From Phoronis ovalis (taxonomy: Eukaryota; Phoronida; Phoronidae), in assembly GCA_028565635.1 (NCBI GenBank), contig JAOXYB010068167.1, positions 1 through 24,310 of the forward strand: DNA of 24,310 nucleotides. Reading direction: 5' to 3'. The position numbers and the translations under genes are program-made. The notes below the pieces were generated by a model. It ran no database searches, was not told the origin of the DNA, and was given only the letters and a program-made list of their open reading frames with translations. Positions 1 through 10,512 of the stretch are shown here, piece after piece (within the stretch, counting starts at the first letter, position 1; the number at the start of each line of letters is the position of its first letter).

Positions 1-627
1 TATATATGTGTTAAATAATAGAAATAAAGTTGTGCACGTTGGACCTAGAAGCCGATTAGTTGTCTCTATCATAACTCTCAACTAGTCCTACCACCCGTGA
101 AGTTTACACAGTCACATAAACCAGTGCCTTGCCGAACTGACAACAACAGGCAAAGACCGCTCGACTGGGTTCGCCACATATAGAACATTCTAAAAATAAG
201 TCGAAAGAGCAACATACAGTAACCCAGAATAATTCAACATTAAGATTTGGTGGATTTCTAAATTCTCAAGTATGTAGTCCGCCAACAATAACACTAACAA
301 AATTTATGAAAGCTGCTGATAAATAAATTTCACCATATAAAAAGTTTTTAAATGACTGTATAAAAAGTGACAATGTGTCATGGCAAAAAAGAGTCCAGAA
401 TGCACAAGATCATACCAGATATTCAAAAATTTGCCCCTCCATTTCCACTAGTTTTGCTTTGCCTTTGTTACATAGTGTATTCTATATAGTCTCGGGTTAA
501 ACATAGTTTTACGATAGTTACGTTGTTGTAAGGTTCAAAGTTTTCATAAATGTCATTACTTTGTGGCCCAATACAGCGAAGCAAGATTGCGACTTTCACG
601 GCACTAGAAGCCTCTGTTTTTCCGTTG
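1..627. other. Intergenic, no gene seen
   Basis: AT-rich sequence with frequent stops on both strands. I see no exon with both splice sites, no RNA gene and no recognisable repeat before the SINE that begins near 628. The first exon of the NOL11 gene could lie here or upstream of the window, but no stretch encodes a convincing NOL11 N-terminus. Confidence 0.5.
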
Positions 628-835
628 TGCTCGGTGGAGCAGTGGTTACCACGTCTGCCTGGCATGGCAAAGGTCCCGGGTTCGATCCTGGGCTTGTACA
701 TGCCTTTCAAGGTAAAAAAAATTACCTGGCTCTCAACAGTAGGGACTGTGTTTCCCTCATGGCTCGGATGACTATGTTAAATGGTGGTCCCGTCTCTGTG
801 AGGTCTATCTCTCGGGGACGTTAAAGAACAGCAAC
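628..835 (+). mobile_element. tRNA-derived SINE with conserved 3' domain
   Basis: The head is tRNA-like. A pol III A box (TGGAGCAGTGG, 635-645) is followed 44 bases later by a B box (GGTTCGATCC, 679-688), which is normal tRNA spacing. The T arm forms 4 of 5 pairs with a mismatch at the third, so it reads as a decayed tRNA head rather than a working tRNA. After a short A-rich spacer (about 714-722) comes a unique tail ending GGGGACGTTAAAGAACAGC (814-832). A GGGACGTTAAA-type end is what I remember from the shared 3' domains (Inv/Meta type) of mollusc and other invertebrate SINEs; that family placement is inference. No target-site duplication was found, so the borders are approximate. Small ORFs across it on both strands are meaningless. 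Confidence 0.72.
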
Positions 836-912
836 TGACGTCGGTAATTGACCATCAGTTAGTCTTTCCTTTGTATTGCATTAAAATGCCGTTGCCTCGA
901 TGCCAGTATTGG

Positions 913-1020
913 TTACTGCAACCTAGTGGACAGATACAGGTCAAATTGCCGTTTGAATATTTTCCAGTTCTCCGTAAGATCTCCTTCTGGTAGTGGTGCT
1001 GGGGCGAGGTATTTATCCAT
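913..1020 (-). pseudogene. Retrotransposon gag-like fragment
   Basis: Reading the minus strand from an ATG at 1020, about 35 residues include PEGDLTENWKIFKRQFDLYL and then a stop at 910-912. The pattern (small residues, then GxLxENWxxFxxxFxxYL) is the N-terminal signature I associate with gag-like ORFs of Ty3/gypsy-type retrotransposons in invertebrates. No zinc knuckle, protease, reverse transcriptase or LTR is visible nearby, so it is at most a short decayed remnant. Chance similarity over 20 residues cannot be excluded. Confidence 0.35.
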
Positions 1021-1849
1021 AGTTAGTCCTGACACCATGTACTTATATGCGTAATGTCCAGTGACTTTAATAATATATGTAATTGTAAGTAGCACTGCTC
1101 AGTATAAACTATTTTATTTCTACTTTGCCACCATGAATGTAACAACAATGTAACTCTCGTAAAACTACGTTTAAGCCGAGACTATGTAGAATAAATACTG
1201 TGTAACAGTCTCCTATAGGCACTCTCCTGAATGTACCCCTTGACTTAAATTCCTGGATCCGTGTCACCACAACACTTGAGCATTTCTTAATTATGAACAA
1301 TTAAACTACTAGCATTCTGCATTAAATGACTATACACAGGCTATGTCTTGGTGTTATACAAGTAATCATATAATAATATGAATCCTACATAATTTTGTTT
1401 GGTAAGTTAAGGTATTGGGGGAGGGGCATTTTATGTTTGTTCCTCATTGGGGGGGGGGGGGCATTTTTATCTTTGACATTCTTTTTTTTTCCTGTCATTT
1501 TGAAATTATATTTCACCCCTCCCCCAGAAATAATTTCTGACCAGTCTCTGACCATGTTAAAAGTCATGGACACATTTGGTACTTGTGTCATGAAAAAATA
1601 TGACACTAGTTTAATACAAGCATTAGTACCCCTGAAAGGGTTACCATTGTATAGGGTACTACATAAATGTACCCAGGGTACATGAATGTATACAGACTTG
1701 TACCTGTTATTAATCACTATTCATAACAGGCTGTAAATACTTGGGGTACCAACAGCTGATTTTATTCTCTTTATTCATGCATGTTATCAAATATGCATGC
1801 ATGATAACACAAAGTTATTGTGAGCAACTGATTTCTGCAACACACCAAC
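1021..1849. other. Intergenic, G-rich low-complexity DNA
   Basis: No exon is supported. The notable content is G-rich: GGGGGAGGGG at 1417-1426, a run of 13 G at 1449-1461, then CCCCTCCCCC at 1516-1525, which is the exact reverse complement of the first block. Sequences after the two G blocks are alike (both GGGGCATTTT then TTTG and CATT), suggesting an imperfect local duplication of about 32 bp. Around 1783-1808 TGTTATCA and TGATAACA form a small inverted repeat. Confidence 0.5.
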
Positions 1850-1984
1850 ATGGCGACCTCATTGAAAAAGCAACTTATTTTCCAACTCATTATAAACATT
1901 GTTGCCATGGATGCTTACCAAGGGGTATGTTTATTATGGTGCACTTCCACTATTATGTGTAGTCCCTGTGTTTATTTTCTCCAG
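1846..1984 (+). other. Candidate NOL11 first exon and 60-bp intron
   Basis: The sequence AACATGGCGACC (1847-1858) looks like a YY1-type element on a start codon, common in ribosome-biogenesis genes. From this ATG, 25 codons run to a GTATGT donor at 1925, and a good pyrimidine-rich acceptor ends at 1984, giving a 60-base intron without in-frame stops. Spliced or retained, the frame enters the NOL11 exon at 1985. Against it, the peptide (MATSLKKQLIFQ...) is unlike the expected propeller N-terminus and is about half the expected length, so the real first exon may lie further upstream. Confidence 0.3.
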
Positions 1985-4900
1985 GTCCGAGATCAAAAAC
2001 CAGTTCAAAGCTGGTCGCTGAGACAGAATCAACAACTTTCCTGTCCAGTTGTAAGTAACAACATCACATCGGAAATTGCTGCTGTCATCAATTCACAGGT
2101 AAAATGAGACTAATTATTAAGATTCTTAACAGGATAACATATTAAATAATGCTTTATTTAATAATCAAATAGTTTTTTGTTGATTAAGAATGATCAATAA
2201 TTAATTTGATTGTAAATTGGTGAATACATCTCACTTGGATGAAAACTAAAATATACATTTTCTTTTCATGACTTCCAATACACCATTTTCTTGTGATGCA
2301 TCTTAAAAGTATTTTCCTGCAAAGCACACATCAACACTCATGTGACTTAAAAATGGTGAATTTTACAGAAAAAAATTAACGTTTTGTTGCTATTTAAATA
2401 GAAATAATTAGATGGAAGCACATTGTCTTAAATTTATTCAGTGATAGACTTCGAAATTTTCTACAATCCCAACTTTTGATGATTTAATCTTCTTTTATAA
2501 AAACTCCCATTTCCTGTGCCATTAAATGTTACTTTTAAAGATTTATTAGTGTGGCCAAACATGCCAAAAATTAGACTTAATCGCTGCCTACATTGAGTTA
2601 TTTCGTCTCGAACTAAGGTTGGTTTGTTTAAATTGAGTTTTTAACATCATCATAATGATCGAAACATGGAAAATCCTTGCAGATATTTGATCCTGAAATT
2701 AATTAAGTAATTAATGTAATGTTTTGGGATACAAAATCTGACCTCCAAATGTAGTTGGTGAAATACTCTGTATTAAATCTTGGTCTGCTTTGTTTATGTA
2801 AGTGTGCTAAGACGTAGGTAGGAAGGTACTAAGAAATGCAACTTTGACTTTTAAAATTGGACATATGTATATACATTTTCCTGAATTTTTCATAACATAC
2901 AACTATAATTTTTTAGCAACTTTAAAATGTATTTTTAGTATATCCACACATGGAAGGAATCTTATGCAAGTATAGAAAAGGGGAGGAAAATCCATGTAAG
3001 TGTCACTAAGTAATATGCAGAAATGACAAAACTAAGTATAAAAAGTGTGACAGGTGATGCTTGGTTAGTGGTTTATCGGTCATTTACAATATTGAATGGC
3101 CATTCTGAAGCTTTTACTGTATTGATAATTTGACTAGATAATCAAGTAAAATCTGTATCTGGCAACTGCTGACAAGAGGAACAGTGTGTTATATTATCTG
3201 AAACTAAAGAAGTAGCTGTACTTTCTTTCTACGATAATTTTATTTGTGCACAATATGGAGGTGTTCATATATAACCTAGGTATTTGCATCAAACATGCAT
3301 AATTTAAAACAAACTTAAAAGTATGGGTTGTTTATCTAACTGCACATTTGTGAATAGTTACCACTGTCCATACTGGGACCACTGGAGTTGAAAGTAAAGT
3401 ACATAGTAGTCCACGTGCTTATACGAAAAATTTAACAATATTTTTCATCTTCTCATTAGATTGTTTTGTTATTTCAGGTTTCTAGACAAATTCCCAGAAT
3501 TTTTTTATTATTTCAGGTTTCTAGACAAATTCACAGAATTTTGTCTCTTCCTGAAGTGGAGCCATTGGTTATTTTCAAAAATGGCAGTATGCATTTTCTT
3601 AGCAAAGTCAAAGCAGATGCCCTTATAGATACTATAGATTTCGAGGGAGAAGAAATAGTATGGTGTGATGTGCAGAGATTAAATGATAAATTATGTGTCT
3701 GTATATCTTCAAAACATACGGTTAGTTAAATATATGTGAAAAAATCCTTCTTTGACAATGTTTTACCGTTTGTATTAATTATCGTTTCCCCTATTTGAAT
3801 GAAATGGCCAGCAAACACAACTGTTCATTGTTTCATCTCTTAGAATTACTCATGTTATATGATTATATTAATGGACAGCAATATAAATAGTGGAAGATAC
3901 ATATAGTGTACTCATTCTACTGCTATACATTATAATTAATCTGTTTCTATTTTATTTATATTGTAATAAGCACAGTTGTTCCTCTCCTTGTAGACACATG
4001 TAGTATGGCTCTCATTAGAATCACAGACAGTTACATCACATTCTGCATTAACACATAAAACAGAACAGAATTTGTTAAGCTGCTGCCTGCAGCAGACACA
4101 TTTATGTGTTAAACTTTACCAACTTTGTAAGTATATATATATTTGACCTTTCTGATTGAAATCTAAAATTGTTTTTTTTGCCCCACTAATTAAAAAAATT
4201 AAGGAGGTAAAAAACGAGAGCAAAAAATAATCTCGGATTTTAATAAAAATGATATTTGACCGCCATTTTGACAAAGGGTACAGTCATGTGAAAAATATGG
4301 AATTGAGAAATACTAACTTTAATACCGATAAAAGCATTTTATATGCAGTGTCAGCAAACTGTTATGTCAATTATTGATAATTACTTTGTGCCCTTTAAGG
4401 GCCTTATTTTGCAAAAAAAAAACATTCAAGTTTAAAGATTCAATACGGATACCGCATGGCGAAATAATGAAGCAAATACTGTGATCTATGGTATGCTTAT
4501 GAAAAACTTCCCTGTTGATGCTGTTAGGCATTAGTATGGTATTTCTGAAATCTGCTGCAGTTTATTTCAATTTATTTCTGTTTGGTACTCTAGGGTCAGA
4601 TGGACGTTTGTCAAGTCACTTCTTGAAACCTGACACTGTAGAAGAAACTGAAACCCTGCATACAATACCCCAGTTAAATAAGACAGTAACAATAATTTCA
4701 TGTAGTCAGACACATATAGCAATCTGCGGTATCAAACAACAATATAAAAACAAGTTAACAGGTGAGCAAATCTCAACAAATCAAAGGTAGCAAAGTATCC
4801 AATGTCAAAGGTTCCTATCTGATTGTGTTTGATCTATGAATACGATTAGTCCACTCAACATACACTCATAGTCCCCCATCAGCACTGACTAGGATGATAA

Positions 4901-7900
4901 TGCTGCTACCAGATACATTACCACAGAGAAGCCTAGTTTGAAGATGCAGCCTCATCTACGATTCCAAGAGTTTACAGAGGTTGTCGCAAATATGTAAGCT
5001 TTATAAAATCATCAACTTTTGTGCAGTAACATAGCCAATTTTCATTTTCCAAACAGTTATAATATAAGTCTGCTTGTAATAATAAAAAACAAATAGTAAA
5101 ATGTAAAAAAAAATATTACTTTTATTACTATATTAAAATATTCATGTGTTATGCAAATTGTCATTGCACTGAAACATTTTCCACAAGGAAAGTTTTTTCC
5201 CTAACACCATATATGCAAAAAGCAAGTAGCTTATATTTACAGAGGGTGTTGGAATATGGGATACAAAGTTCGGCACCCTACAAGCTTGGAAACCACTATC
5301 TTCAGAAATAGCTTCCAGCAGAAAGGTATTTATTTTTATCACTTTCAGTCTGGTTGGTGACATTGTGTTTTATTTTGTTTATCCATTAAGAGCTCCTCTC
5401 TTGAAAAAAAAGCAACTCATGAATGATAACTTACCTTAAAACAATACTTCCCATCCTATAGTACGAAGTATAAGCTTGATTTGAGTACAAGCCTCAAAGA
5501 GATATCATAAATAAATAAAGTATAACATAGATTACTTTCATATTAACTGAATATTTGATAGGATGTCTTAATAATAAAAGTAAGTAGTAAAAATCAAGGT
5601 CAGGAATGCGGTCCAAATAAGTATAGGAAATATAAGAAGACCAAAATAAGCTTTCTATATTTTAAGCTATAAAGGCTGGTTATAACTAATTTGATATTTT
5701 TGCAGATATTGTGCATTGGCCAGAATTTATTTTTACCACATAAAACATCAATCCAAGTTTTCCCATATGAAACAAATACTTCTACAATCGGTGCTGCTCT
5801 GGGAACCATGAAATCTTCAACAGCACAGGCGATCCAAATTAATTTTGTGTTTGGGATCAACAGTGAAATTTCTGAAGTTGGTAAACTGTTTAAACAACTG
5901 ATAAATCCACAAGAGGTAAGAACTTGTAAATTGTACTAATAGAATGTTTATTACAATTTTTTATGTTTGCTTATACTTGCTTAATGATATTTGAAAAGTT
6001 GTTTCTCCCAATCTGGCATACAGTGAGTTTTTAAAAAGACAGTAAAATTAACAAATTATGCCAACTTATGAAAATTATTTACTACATATGAGCTAGGAAT
6101 ATGCGACTGTGATTCGAGTAATATTTCAATCATGGGAAATACATTATGTTCATTGCTAGTGGCTATGTTTGGCACTGTAGTGTCCTTTACTCATGTTTAA
6201 TGCCAAATTATTTTTGTAGACTTCTACTGCTGTTAAGTTTAAATCCGTCTTCAATAAGTTTATGAAAGCATTAAAGAAACCTGAAAACCAAGATATCTTA
6301 GCCTCACAGTGCATGACGCAACTTGTCCAACGATGTTTAACTGAAAAGCAATTCTGGCCAAAAGATGAGCTGCAATTTTTGATTCACACTGGATTTGTTC
6401 CAAACAGGTAGGGCTTTAGCTGACAGTAATAGACAACTTGTGCCCAACAGTTACTGTAGCAGAACTGTATTACAGCATGAGACAATTGATTTGGTTGTGC
6501 AAATTTTCTTTCTGTGTATTGACTGTAGCATAGACTTTTGTGAAATCCTTCCAGGCTCACTATTCAGTATTATCGTAATGTAATAAATCATTGTGATACC
6601 TGCCACACAAAAATGAATAACATTTTTTAATTTTCTTATTTTTATATTGCTTTAATTAGTTAAATCAATGTCCACATATGTTTTTATGCCATTATCATAA
6701 TAGTAACGGCAAATTTGAAGTTACAACAAATCCATTTGAGAGATAAATAGTAAACATTTAAAGCAAGTTTTCTCTAAAATTAACAAAAGAGCCTTGAAAT
6801 ATTGGTTATTAATGTAGTGAATATTGTTCGACACAATTTATCCACACTATATGTATGCTTTAATTAAACGAATAGATAGACCAGCAAAAATCTAACTTAA
6901 ACTTTTGTAAATATGTTACTTATTTTTCTCTGAGTGGGTCTTGTGACCTATACGGTCTGCATTTTGGGTTAAAATATTAAATTTAAAAGAACTGATCAAA
7001 AACCCTAATATTACATATTTGAAACTTTGCACAAATAATCTATAGATGTATAGCTATGAAACCGTGTTTCAGATTTTTCAAATTTCATTTGTTTCAAAAA
7101 ATATGAATTTTCAAAGTTTCGTTGGGCACCTCAGTTTTGTTGATTTTTTCTGATGCATAAGCTTTGAAAATTCATATCTTTTGAACAAAGCAAAATTTCA
7201 AAAATCTGAGTCTTTATTTGTGCCTATATATGTAAAGATTATTGGTGCAAAGTTTCAGCTATGTAGGTGTAATGGTTTTCACTTATATTCTTTTGAATTT
7301 AACATTGTAAAATATTTTAACCTAATATAGTGACTGTACAGGTCACATGACCTACCCAGAGAACAATAAATTACAGATTTAGAAAGTTACTTGTATACTT
7401 TCAAAATTTATATACTTTTGTTTGTCTATCTTTTCGCTTAATCCAAATGTTACAATTTAATTTAAATTATAAAGTGTGAATAAGTTGTGCCGAACAATAT
7501 TTGCCACCTTAAATGACTCTCATTTTAGTATGCATAAGGATCTATTCATGAGTCTTGTTGATCATAAAGAACTGGTTCTGCTACATGATGCCTATCAACA
7601 CATCTTGGACTTGCCTGAGTCAGTTATTGTACAAGGACTAGCGCTTTACCTCAGGTAAGGAACGCGATTAAAGAATAACAAGATCTACAACACAGCTCAC
7701 AATGTTCCATTGCATCACCTGTAATCACATTTACTTATAAAGAAGCAGGCTTCAAAATTGGTAATGCAGACTTTCTAAATGCAAGTCTTCAACTAGAGTG
7801 TAACATTATTTCTTCGCAGAGACACTTGTCATATTTTAGCATTTGTATGACTGCATGATATTTGAATCTATGGTAAAAAGTGACTTGATTGACAGTGTCC

Positions 7901-9635
7901 CCCAGAAAACTGTGAAATGAATGTCCTGCCTTTCTCTTCAGCTATTTCACTCTATGAATAATTTTATGAGGAATGTACAATGACAGATAATTTTTAAATT
8001 TTATCATTGTCCTGTCACATCCATTAGCTCATGTATACTGATAATCACATAGTTTACCAATTGGAAACTCTGGATGAAATTCACCACAAATCGCAAAGGA
8101 CACCAATTGTACGTGTCAGCTGTCGTGGAAGAATTATATGGAATTATACTTTGACTGCTGTTCCTATATTATAATATTTAATCTAAGTGTACATTTGGCT
8201 GTTGTGTCTGTAGCTTGGAAGATGAAGAATTTTGCAAAGCGGCTGATAGTTTAGACAAAGTCAGCCCTCTAGAGAATGAAGAATGCAGTGTGAAATGTCC
8301 ATTCTCAACATCGAAGTCTCATTTATTGTATCCTTAAATTGCTAAAACTAGAATTTTATACAAATGACATTGGTAATTTAAAAATAGATATTTTGTCAGC
8401 TTACTGTTTACGAATTTAAATAGCGTGCACACATGCTTATTGTATCTCCTTGACATATTTATCAGAAATCAGTTATTTGTTTTATCATTCAATGATGTTT
8501 TCCTGTTGGAGAGTTTAAGGAAATTGAATTTTGATGAGGTTTTGGTGAGTACTACTCCATAATGAGAACAATGCCTGTAACATAGCAAAATCACTTCATA
8601 AAAATCAGTATGTCTGCTATTATTATTAAATTCTGAAATATCTGCTGTTCTTACTATTTTCCACTCTGGAAATACTTTAATCTGACTTCTGGTGATACTA
8701 ACGGTACATGCCACTCGAAAAACGTTCAAGCTGAAAACATTTCTACGATTGTTTCCATTTGCCAAGTGATTTGCTTAGTATAATGTTTTATTTAACCTTT
8801 TCAGCTGCTTTTGGGATATCTCCATTATCTCTTGAACACACTGTCTGCTGCATTGAGTAATCACAAGACTTCTGGCTGGCCATCCTTACTTCAGGTTAGT
8901 TTATTTATTAGTGTAAGTGTTGTTAATCTTGAAAAATGAGCTACAGAATTAGTTTTCAATTGCAACAGGGGGTATACTACTTGAATACGATGTGTCTGTA
9001 CCATGGCTAGCTTCATAAAGTTGAATGAACTAGTGCAGCATCAAACTGATTAACCATATAAATGCATTACAACCTATGCTATCAATAGTCATTGTGATCA
9101 TTGTCATGGATAAAATTGTGTTGCATGTTTTGACAGGTTATTGAATGGTTAAGTTTGTTATGTGATGCACATTTTGCTCAGTTGGTTCTTTCTCAAGATG
9201 CAAGAGAAATTCTACTCAATTTGCATACAGTTGTATTGTCGCAGGTAAGATTCGTCATACCTCTCTGTTGGTAGACAACTGAGTTTCTAAAAGTCTTGAT
9301 TATTCCTTTGTGTTTTTAATAGAAAAAATTGTTTAAATTTTAAACAAACTTCTTACTGTTGATGTAAAAGTGGAAATGTTTTCGCTAATTTTTTGGACTT
9401 ATTTTTTATAACATCTTTGAGAATACCAGTATAGATCAGCAGTTTGACTTCAGCATGCAAGTATTTGGGGAATATGCAGCATATGTAATAAAATTGCATT
9501 AACTTTTTATAGGTGCAGTTTTATGACCAGCTGGATAGTTTAGAAGGCATCCTATCTCAGCTGAAGGAGAAATGCACTCTCCCACAAAAGCAGGTTGCTG
9601 GACTGTATAACATTCACGTACTTCATATTCACTAA
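1850..9635 (+). CDS. NOL11: Nucleolar protein 11 (NOL11), 5' end unresolved
   Basis: NOL11 is a metazoan nucleolar protein of the small-subunit processome; it acts with UTP4-type t-UTP proteins in pre-rRNA transcription and 18S maturation. Exons supported by GT-AG sites and phase: 1985-2098, 2939-2995, 3517-3720 (or from 3478), 3994-4126, 4594-4761, 5243-5325, 5706-5915, 6220-6407, 7529-7654, 8214-8327, 8466-8544, 8805-8894, 9137-9244 and 9513-9635 (stop TAA). They total 1797 nt, exactly 599 codons including stop. Against the human protein as I remember it, matches run in order: VRDQKPVQSW near the start, RILSLPEVEPLVIFKNG, SDGRL, GIWDTKFGTLQ, a C-terminal helical part with DLPES and LLNQLFVLSFNDVFLLESL, and the terminal GLYNIHVLHIH. 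The N-terminal half should be a beta-propeller and the C-terminal half helical. The acidic linker before the LLN motif is shorter than in human. The start is unsure: an ATG at 1850 reads openly into the first exon, but its peptide does not resemble NOL11. Confidence 0.9.
3469..3546 (+). repeat. 39-bp tandem duplication of a NOL11 splice acceptor
   Basis: Two adjacent 39-base units (3469-3507 and 3508-3546) each contain TTATTTCAG|GTTTCTAGACAAATT; over the first 35 bases they differ at one position. Both carry a complete 3' splice site, at 3477/3478 and 3516/3517. Because the unit is 13 codons with no stop, use of the upstream site adds VSRQIPRIFLLFQ in frame. The downstream site gives the colinear NOL11 match (VSRQIHRILSLPE). 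Confidence 0.85.
6898..7394. mobile_element. Intronic fold-back element, imperfect inverted repeat
   Basis: Two arms of more than 200 bases face each other about a centre near 7147, inside the NOL11 intron 6408-7528. Matching landmarks: TTCTCTGAGTGGGTCTTGTG (from 6935) against the reverse complement of the CCTACCCAGAGAA block near 7352-7364; GGTTAAAATATT near 6967 against AATATTTTAACC near 7311; GAAACTTTGCAC near 7021 against GTGCAAAGTTTC near 7246; and ATGAATTTTCAAAG near 7104 against CTTTGAAAATTCAT near 7161. Similarity continues weakly to both outer ends, so the borders are approximate. There is no open reading frame of note and no clear target-site duplication. It is best read as an old non-autonomous DNA element (MITE or fold-back type). 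Confidence 0.7.
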
Positions 9636-9767
9636 AGATTTAATGAAACTGTGGCCATATAGTCTTATACATTCTTCGTGCAATCTTTTTACAATGATGA
9701 ATGTTAAATTTGAGTTTATTTATGAAGAAGTCCATTTCAGTAACAAGTACTTTCTTGGACATTCTAA

Positions 9768-9773
9768 AATAAA
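9768..9773 (+). terminator. NOL11 poly(A) signal
   Basis: AATAAA lies 133 bases after the NOL11 stop codon and is the first canonical hexamer on this strand downstream. It is followed by a T-rich stretch (9791-9803) that could serve as the downstream element. It implies a short 3' UTR. Confidence 0.65.
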
Positions 9774-10512
9774 GTGATCTGGACTCGGCCATATTTGTTT
9801 TTTCACTGAAAGTCTATTTAATGACTATTGTACAGATAGCACAGTCCATGAAAATATGCTTGACACCAACTTAAACTGATTTGATGTCTTTATTGTCATT
9901 TCTGTGAATGTAAAAGATATTTGAAACATTACAAGACGTGTCTAATTTATTTTTAAATATCAACTAATACTTATAAGTATTAGTTGATTTATGCTGCAGT
10001 TTGTCAGAAAAGAAGCAAAAAGAAATGATTATGAAGATAGTTTTGTCCAATTGCAAAATCTATAAAAGATTGTATGAGAATGTCAACTTGTTTGCTACTT
10101 GTGTTCAAAAAGCTGTTCCCAATTTTCCAAGGCAATCAGAATAACTAGCTAGTAAAGAAACTTTGTTTTCCGGGGACAACAAAGATTGTATAAACAACTC
10201 ATGAAAACTGGTGTTATATATGGTCAAATTAAACAAAAATATGCATTTATCACATATTTTATCCTGTTTTATAAAAGATATTTAATGTGTTTATGATAAA
10301 TTCTTAACTTGGCACTCAATCCTCTCATGGGGAAGCTCTTTGCAAGATCAAACGCAAAACCTTTTGCATCATTTATGCACTTTTTACACCACAAAAGCCT
10401 ATACAAATGTTCAGTGTTCAATAACTAACTCTTCTGCATTCTGTTGGGCACTAGGTAAATTAAAACTGTTACGATTTTTAAATAGTATTCCTTTTCGCGT
10501 TAAAAATTTAAA
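9774..10512. other. Tail-to-tail intergenic spacer
   Basis: This spacer separates the 3' ends of NOL11 (+) and the thioredoxin gene (-). Possible minus-strand poly(A) hexamers are ATTAAA at 10281-10286 and AATAAA at 9946-9951 and 9889-9894; which is used cannot be told. The only other structure is a perfect palindrome at 9959-9988. No further gene is seen. Confidence 0.5.
9959..9988. repeat. Perfect 30-bp palindrome
   Basis: Bases 9959-9973 are the exact reverse complement of 9974-9988, centred on CTTATAAG with no loop; the arms contain CAACTAATAC and GTATTAGTTG. It lies between two convergent genes. Its role is unknown. Confidence 0.9.

Noticed and set aside
628-700. Functional tRNA gene
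   Set aside because: A and B boxes are present, but the T stem has a mismatch, no clean acceptor stem closes, and the sequence runs on into a SINE-type tail.
1385-1717. 110-codon minus-strand frame and its plus-strand counterpart
   Set aside because: Both run through G/C homopolymers, which encode Pro and Gly runs in either direction; low complexity, no splice context.
1905-1918. X-box at GTTGCCATGGATGC
   Set aside because: Only the left half and centre fit; the right half misses three of six positions.
2049-2056. GTAAGT donor inside the first NOL11 exon
   Set aside because: Consensus is strong, but the longer exon to 2098 continues the NOL11-like sequence and keeps phase 0 with the exon at 2939.
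8469-8765. 98-codon minus-strand frame
   Set aside because: It overlaps a phase-consistent NOL11 exon on the opposite strand and resembles nothing.
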